From positions 62,001 through 126,000 of the forward strand of contig CAJYMC010000004.1 of the NCBI GenBank assembly GCA_913775715.1: a stretch of 64,000 nt of DNA, in the 5' to 3' direction. This stretch comes from an uncultured Exiguobacterium sp. GTDB lineage: Bacteria > Bacillota > Bacilli > Exiguobacteriales > Exiguobacteriaceae. The notes beneath the pieces are model-generated. The model was not told the DNA's origin and searched no databases. It saw only the letters and a program-made list of their open reading frames with translations. The position numbers and the translations under genes are program-made. Shown here in pieces: positions 1 through 8,385 of the stretch (position 1 is its first letter; each line of letters begins with the position of its first letter).

Positions 1-217
1 CGGTCGTTTGATCGTCGTCATCATCTTCTCGCTGATCGGAAAGGAATGGTCGACGTTTCTCGAACGTCCGATGCGTCTCGTTCTTCTATTTTTGATTTTA
101 CTCGCCATCTGGGGAGTCAGTCGTGGAACGGAAGAGTGGTTAAAGCGTCGCGCCCTTTCAAAACGCGCAGATCATCTACGAGAAATCGAAAACAAAATCG
201 AGCATCCATCTGAATAA
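1..217 (+). CDS. C-terminal end of an unidentified membrane protein (5' cut by window edge)
   Basis: The reading frame is open to the first base of the window, so this is the tail of a longer gene. The visible part, about 71 residues, has two hydrophobic stretches (around LIVVIIFSLIG and LVLLFLILLAIWGV) joined by a short charged loop, and ends in a basic then acidic cytoplasmic tail rich in Lys, Arg and Glu. It is followed at once by a strong terminator, so it ends a transcription unit. I do not recognise the family. The TTG at 8 is an internal leucine codon rather than a convincing start, because no ribosome site can be seen. Confidence 0.55.
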   Translation, partial: GRLIVVIIFSLIGKEWSTFLERPMRLVLLFLILLAIWGVSRGTEEWLKRRALSKRADHLREIENKIEHPSE

Positions 218-225
218 CGATCCAA

Positions 226-259
226 GCCTGTCTATAACTCCCATAGACAGGCTTTTTTT
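226..259 (+). terminator. Intrinsic terminator after the first gene
   Basis: A perfect 10-bp stem (GCCTGTCTAT / ATAGACAGGC) with a 7-nt loop is followed by seven T. It ends the unit that enters from the left. Confidence 0.93.
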
Positions 260-353
260 AGTCTTTAATCGTTTTCATCATACCGATAGGTCTTTTGGAT
301 CATTTTTAAAGGTTATTAATATATAAGTATAACGTTCAAACAATGTTCAATAT

Positions 354-367
354 TAAAAACGCTTACA
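354..367 (+). promoter_or_regulatory. Candidate CcpA cre site upstream of the symporter operon
   Basis: TAAAAACGCTTACA matches the cre consensus TGWNANCGNTNWCA at every position except the second. It lies just upstream of the operator at 372-386 and of the likely -10, a sensible place for carbon catabolite control of an organic-acid transporter. The match alone is not proof. Confidence 0.45.
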
Positions 368-371
368 TCTA

Positions 372-386
372 ATTGGTATGACCAAT
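372..386 (+). promoter_or_regulatory. PdhR/LldR-type (GntR/FadR subfamily) operator
   Basis: ATTGGTATGACCAAT is a perfect palindrome with a 3-nt centre. It fits the TGGTnnnACCA pattern known for FadR-subfamily GntR repressors such as PdhR and LldR. A TATAAT at 392-397 lies six bases downstream, so a bound protein would block the promoter of the DUF485/symporter operon. No GntR gene is in the window. Confidence 0.6.
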
Positions 387-489
387 ATTAATATAATAAT
401 CACTTTTCTCTTCGGAAAATTAGGATAGCTTTTCCAGAAACGACATCTCTATAATGAATTTACATTCATTTCATAAAGGAGGCGTCCTC

Positions 490-816
490 ATGCATCAAGT
501 GTCCGAAGTCCAGAAAAATGAAGCGACTCAGCCCGCTCCAGCGATCGTCGAAAGCGCTACTTTTCAACAATTGATGCGCCAAAAGAATGGATTCATTCTT
601 CCAGCCATTAGTTTTTGCCTGATTTTTTATTTTGCGCTTCCGATTTTGACAAGTTACTTCACGATTTTGAATGAGCCGGTGTTCGGAGATATCACGGGAG
701 CTTGGATCTTCGCATTTGCCCAGTTCATCATGACATGGACGTTCTGTATGATATACAGCAAAAAAGCTCGCGCCTTTGATCGACTTGTCGAACAAATCAA
801 GGAGGAGTCGAAATGA
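490..816 (+). CDS. DUF485 family membrane protein, partner of the downstream symporter
   Basis: A 108-residue protein with two transmembrane helices (about residues 35-60 and 72-95) and a basic C-terminal tail, typical of DUF485 proteins encoded next to acetate/pyruvate-type sodium:solute symporters (YjcH with ActP in E. coli, YwcB with YwcA in B. subtilis). ATG 490 is chosen because AAAGGAGG ends seven bases before it; the in-frame ATG at 454 lies upstream of that site. The last codons overlap the symporter start in an ATGA junction, so the two are translationally coupled. The role of DUF485 is thought to be assembly or modulation of the transporter, but is not settled. Confidence 0.88.
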   Translation: MHQVSEVQKNEATQPAPAIVESATFQQLMRQKNGFILPAISFCLIFYFALPILTSYFTILNEPVFGDITGAWIFAFAQFIMTWTFCMIYSKKARAFDRLVEQIKEESK

Positions 817-2369
817 ATTACACTGCCGTTGCTTTATTCGCGGCGATCGTCGGTTTGACGCTCGTCATTACATACTTTGCTGCCCGTAAAACAAAAACTG
901 CTAACGATTTTTATACAGCAGACGGTGGACTCACCGGTGCCCAAAACGGAATGGCGATTGCGGGTGACTATATGTCCGCTGCCTCATTCCTCGGAATTGC
1001 CGGTATGATCGCTTTAGCCGGATTCGATGGGTTCTTCTACTCGATCGGTTTCCTCGTTGCCTATCTCGTCGTCTTATACCTCGTTGCCGAACCGCTTCGG
1101 AACCTCGGGAAGTATACGATGGCGGATATGATTGCCGCTCGTTTCAACGCGTCAAAAGTTCGTGGGGTCGCTGCCATGAACTCAATCGCAATCTCGATTT
1201 TCTATATGATTGCACAACTCGTCGGTGCAGGTGCCTTGATTGAACTATTATTAGGTATTCCTTATACGACGAGTGTCATCATCGTCGGCATTTTGATGAC
1301 GATATACGTTGTTTTCGGAGGTATGACTGCGACATCGTGGGTCCAAATCATTAAAGCAATTCTCTTGATGGCAGGAACAGCTGTCATCTCGTTCATGGTC
1401 TTCGCAAAGTTCGACTTCTCAATCTTCAAGATGTTTTCAGAAGTTAAACAAGCGACACCGCTCGGAGATTCATTCTTGAACCCTGGGAACAAGTTCAAGT
1501 TACCACTCGATACGATTTCACTAAATCTTGCGCTCGTTCTCGGAACAGCCGGATTGCCACATATCTTGATTCGTTTCTTTACCGTCAAAGATGCTCCAAC
1601 AGCTCGTAAATCCGTCGTGTACGCAACATGGATCATCGGTGTCTTTTATATCTTGACGATCTTCCTCGGCTTTGGTGCCGCTGCTTTCGTTGGCTCTGAA
1701 GATATCATTGCCGCCAATGCCGCTGGTAACATGGCTGCGCCACTTCTCGCTAAAGCACTTGGTGGCGATTTACTTTTTGCGTTCGTCGCTGCGGTCGCTT
1801 TTGCGACGATTCTCGCTGTTGTTGCAGGACTTGTCTTATCCGCTGCGTCTGCCTTTGCCCATGACTTCTATAGTCATATTCTACGCAAAGGGCTAGCAAC
1901 GGAAAAAGAACAGATGACGGCAGCACGCCTTGCTTCCATCGCCGTCGCCTTGATTTCGATGGTACTAGCATTGTTCGCACAATCGATGAACGTCGCGTTC
2001 CTCGTTTCGCTCGCTTTTGCTGTCGCGGCAAGTGCCAACTTGCCAGTCATTCTCTTGACGATCTTCTGGCGCCGTTTCAATACTGGCGGAGCTGTCACAG
2101 GTATGGTCGTCGGGTTATTCTCTTCACTGATTCTCGTCGCACTCAGTCCAAACCTTTGGGCAGTCGACGGTTCAGCCTTGTTCGTCGGGGAAGCCCTCTT
2201 CCCGCTGACGAATCCAGGAATCGTCTCCATCCCGCTTGGCTTCCTCGGAGCCATCGTCGGAACATTGTTGACGAAATCGAACGAAGTTGCCGGTAACTTC
2301 GAACGTATCATAGTCAAGGCCAATACCGGTATCGATGCAGCGACGGAAGTCGCCGCGTCAAAAGAATAA
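813..2369 (+). CDS. Sodium:solute symporter, acetate/pyruvate (ActP/YwcA) type
   Basis: 518 residues, about 13 membrane helices, full length for the SSF family. The N-terminus has the typical ARKTKTANDFYTADGGLTG segment followed by the AGDYMSAASFLG helix that contributes to the sodium and substrate site in this subfamily. Family members import short monocarboxylates such as acetate, pyruvate or lactate with sodium. Coupling to the DUF485 gene supports the ActP/MctC branch. The upstream PdhR/LldR-like operator suggests control by a pyruvate- or lactate-responsive GntR protein (inference). The exact substrate cannot be read from sequence. Confidence 0.9.
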   Translation: MNYTAVALFAAIVGLTLVITYFAARKTKTANDFYTADGGLTGAQNGMAIAGDYMSAASFLGIAGMIALAGFDGFFYSIGFLVAYLVVLYLVAEPLRNLGKYTMADMIAARFNASKVRGVAAMNSIAISIFYMIAQLVGAGALIELLLGIPYTTSVIIVGILMTIYVVFGGMTATSWVQIIKAILLMAGTAVISFMVFAKFDFSIFKMFSEVKQATPLGDSFLNPGNKFKLPLDTISLNLALVLGTAGLPHILIRFFTVKDAPTARKSVVYATWIIGVFYILTIFLGFGAAAFVGSEDIIAANAAGNMAAPLLAKALGGDLLFAFVAAVAFATILAVVAGLVLSAASAFAHDFYSHILRKGLATEKEQMTAARLASIAVALISMVLALFAQSMNVAFLVSLAFAVAASANLPVILLTIFWRRFNTGGAVTGMVVGLFSSLILVALSPNLWAVDGSALFVGEALFPLTNPGIVSIPLGFLGAIVGTLLTKSNEVAGNFERIIVKANTGIDAATEVAASKE

Positions 2370-2380
2370 GTTCCCCTTAA

Positions 2381-2417
2381 CGGCTCCTTCAACCCCCTTG
2401 AAGGAGCCGTCCCCTTT
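2381..2417 (+). terminator. Terminator after the symporter operon
   Basis: CGGCTCCTTCAA and TTGAAGGAGCCG form a 12-bp perfect stem around a 5-nt C-rich loop. The following tract is only CCCCTTTT, so the stem carries most of the strength. Confidence 0.8.
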
Positions 2418-2483
2418 TACATTCTTCTCATTCATTGCCATACTAAGTGAAGAATAGAGAAGAAAAGGAAAGGAAGACTGTAC

Positions 2484-3341
2484 ATGGATCTCGCTTTTTA
2501 TTATTTCTTAATCCTCGGATTTTTCATTGGAATCATCTCCGGCTTTTTTGGAATCGGTGGCGGTATCATCTTGACGCCCCTACTACTTATTTTAGGATAT
2601 GCTCCAAGCGTTGCGATCGCGACCAGTCTCATGCTGACTCTCGGATCAACGGTTTCAGGTACGATCTCTCACTTACGCCTTAAAAATGTCGTCTGGCGCG
2701 ATAGTCTTGTCGTCGGGGGCGTTGGAATCATCGGTTCAACGATCGCGACACCACTCGTCCTTCGTTTAGAGGAAGTCAACGGTGCCCATCTCGTCATCTC
2801 AATCGTTTATGTCGGACTCTTACTCTACTTCGCAAATAAGTTCTTACGTCCGAAAGCAACGATCAGTGAACAGACTGGTTGGAAAAATCGATATCTTGCC
2901 CTTGCCTTCACTGGTCTGTTCGCTGGATTCATCTCTTCGCTCCTCGGTGTCAGCGGTGGATTCATCATCACACCGTTACTCGTCGGGATCGTTGGCTATG
3001 AGTTGAAACGTGCGGTCGGAACGAGTATTGCTTCCGCGTTACTGATCGTTCTATCGGGACTCGTCAACTATACGGTCGCGAGTACGAATATCGATATCCT
3101 CGTCGGGATCATGCTGATTGTCGGCGCCTTGCTCGGAGCACCGATTGGCGCGAAGCAGTTGACGCATTTCGAAAGTCCGTTCGTCAAAAAGTACCTCGGT
3201 ATCTTCTATTTGACGGTTGCGGTCAGTGTGTTACTCGAGATCATCGGCTGGAACGTCGCTTCACTCTCCGTTCTCGTTGCGCTTAGTTTGATTTTCTTAC
3301 TGACACTCCTCATCTACAGCCGTCGTCGAACGAATGGATGA
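2484..3341 (+). CDS. TauE/SafE family anion exporter-like membrane protein
   Basis: 285 residues with about eight membrane helices arranged as two homologous halves. Each half carries the characteristic Gly-rich motif (SGFFGIGGGIILTPLLL near residue 17; SSLLGVSGGFIITPLLV near residue 150), which is the TauE/SafE signature. The family moves sulfite, sulfoacetate or other small organosulfur or organic anions, usually outward, but individual substrates vary. The ATG follows AGGAAAGGAAG at a suitable distance. It is a single-gene unit closed by the terminator at 3355-3393. Confidence 0.88.
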   Translation: MDLAFYYFLILGFFIGIISGFFGIGGGIILTPLLLILGYAPSVAIATSLMLTLGSTVSGTISHLRLKNVVWRDSLVVGGVGIIGSTIATPLVLRLEEVNGAHLVISIVYVGLLLYFANKFLRPKATISEQTGWKNRYLALAFTGLFAGFISSLLGVSGGFIITPLLVGIVGYELKRAVGTSIASALLIVLSGLVNYTVASTNIDILVGIMLIVGALLGAPIGAKQLTHFESPFVKKYLGIFYLTVAVSVLLEIIGWNVASLSVLVALSLIFLLTLLIYSRRRTNG

Positions 3342-3354
3342 ATCGTCTCATCAG

Positions 3355-3393
3355 AAAAGCGGTGATGCCCCTATCAGGCATCACCGCTTTTTT
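3355..3393. terminator. Bidirectional terminator between convergent genes
   Basis: AAAAGCGGTGATGCC pairs with GGCATCACCGCTTTT. A T-run on one side and an A-run on the other serve both the TauE/SafE gene and alsT. Confidence 0.92.
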
Positions 3394-3396
3394 CCG

Positions 3397-4773
3397 TTAA
3401 GCCACTCGTTTGTGACCGGCTCGTTCATAGTCTCTCGTTTGTTCAATGACTAAGTGCGACAAGAACAACATTCCAACCAAGTTCGGAATCATCATCAGCC
3501 CGTTCGCGATATCTGCGACAAGCCACAACGGTTCTAATTGCGCGACCGCACCATAACAGGCTGCGAGCGCAAAGAAAACACGATATCCTTCGTTGAAACG
3601 TGTCGTGCCGCTCAAGTACTCCAAGCACTTCTCTCCATAGACATACCAACCGATGATCGTTGAATAACCGAAGAAGAAGACGGAGAAGGCGACAGTCCAT
3701 TCTCCAAATGATCCAAGAACACTCGCAAAGGCGGTTGCTGTCAGTGCTGCCCCGGAAAGATTCGCATCATGCGTCATACCTGAATGTAGCCCGCCTGACG
3801 GATCCCAAAAGCCTGTCGTCAGAAGGACGAGTGCCGTCATCGTACAAACGATCAAGGTCACGATGAAGGTACTCGTCATCGAAATCAATCCCTGTTCGAC
3901 CGGACGCTCACTTTTCGCAGATCCGGCAATCAAGGCTGCTGTCCCAAGTCCTGCTTCGTTCGTGAAAATACCACGTGCTACACCGACTTGCATCGCCATC
4001 ATGATCGATACACCGGTGAAGGCTCCTGCAGGCGCAAGCGGCTGGAAGGCGTACTCAAAGATTAAACCAAAGGCTGGTAGAATCTGATCCGCCTTCAATA
4101 TTAAAAGGACACAAGCGGCACCGATATAAAGTAAGCTCATGATCGGAACAAAGATCGTCGAGATCGCACTGACGCGTTCAAGTCCACCACGAATCGATAC
4201 ATAGACTGCAATCGCGAGCAGAATGCCGAACAATAGCAGCGGCACACGGAACGATTGCTCAAGCACCGTTGCCATCGCATTCGCTTGCACCGTGTTCCCG
4301 ACACCAAACGATGCGATCAAACCAAATACCGCAAACAGGATGGCGAGTAGTTTAAATTTAGGTCCTAGTCCCTTCTCGATATAATACATCGGTCCACTGA
4401 CGGCTTCGCCGCGTTCGTTTCGACTTCTAAAGAGAATGGCAAGGAGGCTTTCTGCATATTTCGTCGCCATTCCAATTAAACCGATGACCCACATCCAAAA
4501 AACTGCGCCCGGTCCGCCCATCGTCAAGGCGACTGCGATCCCTGCGATGTTTCCGTTTCCGATCGTCGCTGCGAGGGACGTCATCAACATCTGAAAGCTA
4601 CTGATTTCACCTTCACCTTGCCCTGATTTTTGAACAGATAATTGAAACGCTTGTTTTAAACGTCGAAACTGAAGACCACGTAAGCGGATCGTAAAGTATA
4701 CTCCTGTTCCTACCAACAACATCATACTCGGAATCCCCCAGACCCAAGCCGATATCAGACGTAATACTTCCAT
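3397..4773 (-). CDS. alsT: Sodium:alanine symporter, AGCS family
   Basis: 458 residues with about 10-11 membrane helices. The AGCS signature IGNGNIAGIAVAL sits near residue 92, and FTNEAGLGTAALIAGSAK, the second conserved block of the family, lies in the middle. Members import alanine (some also glycine or glutamine) with sodium. It is divergent from adeR and ald, which encode the regulator and enzyme of alanine catabolism, so alanine is the likely substrate here. A degenerate copy of the putative AdeR palindrome (4821-4836) lies in its promoter region. Confidence 0.93.
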   Translation of the reverse strand: MEVLRLISAWVWGIPSMMLLVGTGVYFTIRLRGLQFRRLKQAFQLSVQKSGQGEGEISSFQMLMTSLAATIGNGNIAGIAVALTMGGPGAVFWMWVIGLIGMATKYAESLLAILFRSRNERGEAVSGPMYYIEKGLGPKFKLLAILFAVFGLIASFGVGNTVQANAMATVLEQSFRVPLLLFGILLAIAVYVSIRGGLERVSAISTIFVPIMSLLYIGAACVLLILKADQILPAFGLIFEYAFQPLAPAGAFTGVSIMMAMQVGVARGIFTNEAGLGTAALIAGSAKSERPVEQGLISMTSTFIVTLIVCTMTALVLLTTGFWDPSGGLHSGMTHDANLSGAALTATAFASVLGSFGEWTVAFSVFFFGYSTIIGWYVYGEKCLEYLSGTTRFNEGYRVFFALAACYGAVAQLEPLWLVADIANGLMMIPNLVGMLFLSHLVIEQTRDYERAGHKRVA

Positions 4774-4820
4774 GCCATTTCATCCTCTCTGTCTTTTCCG
4801 AGGCTTACCGTAGCATGTAG

Positions 4821-4836
4821 TTGTGTTTTCTTACAA
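4821..4836. promoter_or_regulatory. Degenerate AdeR-box candidate in the alsT promoter region
   Basis: TTGTGTTTTCTTACAA has the same arm spacing (TTGTG-6-CACAA type) as the perfect copy 32 bp away at 4853-4868, about three helical turns. It differs by one base in the right arm, TACAA. Cooperative binding of one regulator to both sites would control alsT and adeR together (inference). Confidence 0.45.
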
Positions 4837-4851
4837 TACAAAAGAATACTT

Positions 4852-4868
4852 TTTGTGATTTTACACAA
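4852..4868. promoter_or_regulatory. Putative AdeR operator overlapping the adeR promoter
   Basis: TTTGTGATTTTACACAA contains perfect arms TTGTG/CACAA around a 6-bp AT centre. The same 17 bases occur again at 6129-6145, after adeR and before ald. Here the left arm supplies the -35 (TTGTGA 4853-4858), 17 bp before TATACT 4876-4881, so binding would repress adeR itself. Confidence 0.65.
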
Positions 4869-4917
4869 TAGAAGATATACTAAAACTATCGAGCGAAAGA
4901 GAAAGAAGGGAAATCCC

Positions 4918-6135
4918 ATGTTAGAAGCTTCATATCATTCTTTAGACGACTTAGCGGAAGCGATCGGTATTGCCTTGAATGCCCCGATTACGATTGAAGA
5001 TCGCAATCACCGCCTTCTTGCGTATAGTACGCATACGGCTGATACAGACCCTGCCCGTGTCGCAACGATCATTGGTCGCCGGGTACCGGAATCGGTCATC
5101 GACCAACTCTGGAAAGACGAAGTCATCCAGAGCCTTGCTACACAAGATGATCCACTCATTATTTCCGCACGCACGGATGTCGGATTGAACGATCGTGTCG
5201 CCATTGCAATCAAGCAAGATTCAGAAATTCTCGGCTATATTTGGTCGATTGCTCGAAGCACTCCTTTTACTCCATCGGAACTAGCGGATTTAAAGAAAGG
5301 AGCATTGCTTGCCCAACGTCAGTTACTAGCGATCGACATGCAGAAAAAACGGAAGGAAGAGCAAACGGAACAGTTTTTCTTCGAGTTATTACATGAAGAA
5401 TTATCCGAGTCGGAGATTCTGAAGATGTTCTCTAAGCTCCATGTCGCACCACCCGGTATTAGCCGTTTGACGGTCATTCGTTTTTCGGAAGCAATCACAC
5501 CACGACTTGCGGATCGCCTGCGCTATTTATTGACGATTCAGCAGACAGTTCGTCCGTTACTTTACGCGTATGATGAAACAGATTTCATCTTGTGGATCAG
5601 CACAAACGACCGCGACGCAGAACAAGAGCGTCTGCAGTTCGACGCCTTCATCCAATCATTTCGACAATTGCTCGCGGAGCGGTTCGATTATACGGACTTC
5701 GTCGCAGCAAGTAGTGAAGTCTTCACGGGCGTCCAAGCGATTCCGGAGCGCTATGAAGAAGCTGGCATCGTCTTACGTTTAAAGGACGCCTTTCCATTTG
5801 AGCTGAAGAACGTCACTCGTTACGAACGCCTCGGCTTATTCCAGCTCTTACCGATTTTCTCGGAGCGTCTGCGACGGCGGACGGTTCGCTTGGAAGAAAT
5901 CGAACGTCTGCGTGCTTACGATTTGAAACATGCCTCCTCCTTATGTGAGACGCTAGAGTGGTTTCTTCATTATGATGGGAACGTCAAACAAGTCGCTTCC
6001 CATCTCCATGTTCATCCGAATACGATCCTTTATCGGATGCGACGGATCGAGGAGGAAGCGGGCATTCGAATGGAATCTTTACCTGAACGCTCCTTACTTT
6101 ATTTGTACCTAAAAGCAGACCGATATCCTTTGTGA
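4918..6135 (+). CDS. adeR: PucR/CdaR family transcriptional activator of alanine dehydrogenase
   Basis: 405 residues from ATG 4918, chosen because GAAAGAAGGGA lies just before it; an in-frame ATG at 4855 sits inside the promoter and operator. The N-terminal third carries a sensory domain ([13 protein letters not shown] near residue 25). The C-terminus is the PucR-type helix-turn-helix ([20 protein letters not shown], about residues 355-375). B. subtilis AdeR, the alanine-responsive activator of ald, has this architecture. The position between alsT and ald and the repeated flanking palindrome fit the same role. The name is inferred from context rather than from close sequence comparison. Confidence 0.85.
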   Translation: MLEASYHSLDDLAEAIGIALNAPITIEDRNHRLLAYSTHTADTDPARVATIIGRRVPESVIDQLWKDEVIQSLATQDDPLIISARTDVGLNDRVAIAIKQDSEILGYIWSIARSTPFTPSELADLKKGALLAQRQLLAIDMQKKRKEEQTEQFFFELLHEELSESEILKMFSKLHVAPPGISRLTVIRFSEAITPRLADRLRYLLTIQQTVRPLLYAYDETDFILWISTNDRDAEQERLQFDAFIQSFRQLLAERFDYTDFVAASSEVFTGVQAIPERYEEAGIVLRLKDAFPFELKNVTRYERLGLFQLLPIFSERLRRRTVRLEEIERLRAYDLKHASSLCETLEWFLHYDGNVKQVASHLHVHPNTILYRMRRIEEEAGIRMESLPERSLLYLYLKADRYPL

Positions 6136-6163
6136 TTTTACACAAAGGATATCGGTTATTTTT
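6119..6163 (+). terminator. adeR terminator whose stem contains the putative AdeR box
   Basis: Sixteen-bp perfect arms (ACCGATATCCTTTGTG / CACAAAGGATATCGGT) around ATTTTA, followed by TATTTTTG, include the last codons and stop of adeR. The core, 6129-6145, is identical to the 17-mer in the adeR promoter. In RNA it can terminate adeR; in DNA it can be an activator site centred about 75 bp upstream of the expected ald start point. Confidence 0.8.
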
Positions 6164-6199
6164 GAAAACGCCGATAAAGTAGAACGCTTTCATTTCTCG

Positions 6200-6205
6200 T
6201 ATACT
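6200..6205 (+). promoter_or_regulatory. -10 element of the ald promoter
   Basis: TATACT at 6200-6205 is a good sigma-A -10. No -35-like hexamer is visible 16-18 bp upstream (AGTAGA region), as expected for a promoter needing an activator bound at 6129-6145. Confidence 0.45.
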
Positions 6206-6256
6206 GAAGAAGAAGAGAAATTGATTTGTTTATTTGCGAAAGGGGATCGCGTTCAC

Positions 6257-7381
6257 ATGATCATTGGAGTATTAAAGGAAATCAAAAACAACGAAAACCG
6301 TGTTGCATTAACACCTGCCGGGGTAGCAGCGTTACATGCACAAGGACATCGTGTCATCATTGAATCGATGGCAGGTATGGGGAGTGGCTTCACGAACGAA
6401 GAGTACGTCAAAGCCGGTGCTGAAATCATCGCGACTGCTGCTGAAGTCTGGGCAACAGCCGAACTTGCTTTAAAAGTCAAAGAGCCGATTGCTTCAGAGT
6501 ACCAATACTTCCGTCCGGATCTGACATTGTTCACGTATCTTCACCTAGCTGCTGAGCCAGAACTGACACGTGCACTCGTTGATTCGAACATCACAGCAAT
6601 CGCTTATGAGACAGTTGAAAAGAACCGCACTCTTCCATTGTTAACACCAATGAGTGAAGTCGCAGGACGTATGGCATCACAAATCGGTGCACAGTTCTTG
6701 GAAAAACCACACGGTGGTATGGGAATCCTGCTTGCAGGTGTTCCTGGAGTTCGTCGTGGAAAAGTCACAGTCATCGGTGGCGGTGTCGTCGGAACGAATG
6801 CTGCGAAACTTGCGGTTGGTCTCGGTGCAGATGTCACGATCATTGATGTCAGCCCAGAACGCCTTCGCCAGTTGGATGATATCTTCGGTAACTCGATCAA
6901 CACATTGATCTCAAACCCGTACACGATTGCTGAAGCTGTCGCTGAAAGTGATCTCGTCATCGGTGCTGTCTTGATTCCAGGTGCAAAAGCACCGAAGCTC
7001 GTCACTGCCGACATGGTCAAACGCATGAAGCCGGGTGCTGTCATCGTTGACGTTGCCATCGACCAAGGCGGAATCTTTGAGACGGTCGACCGCATCTCGA
7101 CGCATGATGATCCAACGTACGAAAAATTCGGTGTCGTTCATTACGCAGTTGCGAACATGCCAGGTGCTGTTCCACGTACGTCTACACTAGCATTGACGAA
7201 CGCAACGCTTCCGTATGTCCTTGAGCTCGCGAACAAAGGCACACACCGTGCGCTTGCTGAAAACGATGCTCTTGAAAAAGGACTAAATGTCGCGCAAGGA
7301 TTCGTCACGTACGAAGCGGTCGCACGCGACCTCGGATACACGTACAAATCCGTTGAAGATGTGCTTCATCTACACGCATAA
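6257..7381 (+). CDS. ald: Alanine dehydrogenase
   Basis: 374 residues, the usual size. It catalyses reversible oxidative deamination of L-alanine to pyruvate and ammonia with NAD. Known catalytic and binding residues are in place: Arg15 (ENRVAL), Lys75 (ALKVKEP) and His96 (TYLHLAAE), the Rossmann loop [13 protein letters not shown] near residue 174, and the Asp of [12 protein letters not shown] 6257 follows AAAGGGGA; the in-frame ATG at 6221 would add 12 atypical residues. With alsT and adeR it forms an alanine uptake and catabolism module. Confidence 0.96.
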   Translation: MIIGVLKEIKNNENRVALTPAGVAALHAQGHRVIIESMAGMGSGFTNEEYVKAGAEIIATAAEVWATAELALKVKEPIASEYQYFRPDLTLFTYLHLAAEPELTRALVDSNITAIAYETVEKNRTLPLLTPMSEVAGRMASQIGAQFLEKPHGGMGILLAGVPGVRRGKVTVIGGGVVGTNAAKLAVGLGADVTIIDVSPERLRQLDDIFGNSINTLISNPYTIAEAVAESDLVIGAVLIPGAKAPKLVTADMVKRMKPGAVIVDVAIDQGGIFETVDRISTHDDPTYEKFGVVHYAVANMPGAVPRTSTLALTNATLPYVLELANKGTHRALAENDALEKGLNVAQGFVTYEAVARDLGYTYKSVEDVLHLHA

Positions 7382-7394
7382 TCTTGAAAGTAGA

Positions 7395-7436
7395 AATAGT
7401 CGATGATTCCTTTTGAGGAACCATCGACTATTTTTT
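7395..7436 (+). terminator. Terminator after ald
   Basis: AATAGTCGATGATTCC pairs with GGAACCATCGACTATT (one mismatch) around a 6-nt loop, followed by a T-tract. Confidence 0.9.
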
Positions 7437-7521
7437 ATTACTTCTTGAGGCAACACTTGGCTTGTCATATGATGAGAAACGAAGACTTATGATTTTGAAC
7501 TAGTAGAGGGGATCTCATTAC

Positions 7522-8382
7522 ATGACACAAACCATAACCGCCTATTCTCACGAACTCCAGAGCCACGTCGCTGAAGTCGCGTTACTCGAAGCACTGACAT
7601 CCGATACAGAAGAGAGCGTACGTATTGCCGCAACCGAGCGCTTACGTGTTTTCGTCCCATCTCATCCATTGCTCAACATTGCTACAGCTCATTCCCTTTA
7701 CTTCAAGAAAGAATACACTCAAGCGCGCCGGCTGATCGAAGAGACACATCAGCAACTCGGCGAACATGTGCAAGGATACATACTCCTCGGTATCATCAGT
7801 GAAGAGGAAGGGTATATGCACGAAGCAGAACAGTTTTTCCTTTCAGCCATCACACGGTTCCCTGAAGAGCCAGCAGGACATCGTTTCCTTGCCGTCCATT
7901 ACAATCATCGTCAATTTTATGGGGAGTCCGCTGTTCATGCGTTTACATATTTAAAGAAGGTTGGCGCATCTGGAATCGATACGCTGATGGCCATTGATTC
8001 CATCCAACAATTAGACGGTCATTCAATCGACATGTTGGAAGCACTCTATGCATTAATTCTTGGCGTATCCCATCTCGACAAAACCACCGTCTTTCATGCG
8101 ACAGCTTCTGTCAATCAAAGCATTCAATATGAGAAGCTGCATGCTACATTGCGCGAAGACAGCGACGAGACCCTCTACGCTAAGCTCGACGAATGCCTTT
8201 CCAACATGCTCGAGCATGGCTTATTCGCAGCTGTTTATGACGATTCCGAAGAAAAGATCTATCGCCATGTCTTTCAGGAGATGTGTCGGGATATGACCAT
8301 CCGTCATGCAGGTTGGCGTGCGTACCCGGACTATATTCGATTACGCTTTCTCTATTTCAAACAATTGTTGTTACGCGACTAA
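7522..8382 (+). CDS. TPR-repeat protein of unknown function
   Basis: 286 residues, soluble, no signal peptide. Helical pairs between about residues 50 and 150 show the TPR pattern (for example LGIISEEEGYMHEAEQFFLS and AITRFPEEPAGHRFLAVHY); the rest is predicted helical and acidic. It follows GTAGAGGGGATC and starts at the ATG. Such proteins usually act as scaffolds, but no partner is obvious: the upstream ald unit is closed by a terminator and the downstream gene is convergent. I do not recognise a named family. Confidence 0.8.
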   Translation: MTQTITAYSHELQSHVAEVALLEALTSDTEESVRIAATERLRVFVPSHPLLNIATAHSLYFKKEYTQARRLIEETHQQLGEHVQGYILLGIISEEEGYMHEAEQFFLSAITRFPEEPAGHRFLAVHYNHRQFYGESAVHAFTYLKKVGASGIDTLMAIDSIQQLDGHSIDMLEALYALILGVSHLDKTTVFHATASVNQSIQYEKLHATLREDSDETLYAKLDECLSNMLEHGLFAAVYDDSEEKIYRHVFQEMCRDMTIRHAGWRAYPDYIRLRFLYFKQLLLRD

Positions 8383-8385
8383 ACG

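Noticed and set aside
1874..2392. 172-codon open frame on the minus strand inside the symporter gene
   Set aside because: It is the antisense shadow of a well-defined membrane transporter; no ribosome site, no family features. Similar long antisense frames at 6604-7095, 16242-16700 and 56903-57409 were dropped for the same reason.
6170..6177. GCCGATAA, like a sigma-D (motility) -10, upstream of ald
   Set aside because: No TAAA at the required 15-bp distance, and ald is not a motility gene. It is a chance match.
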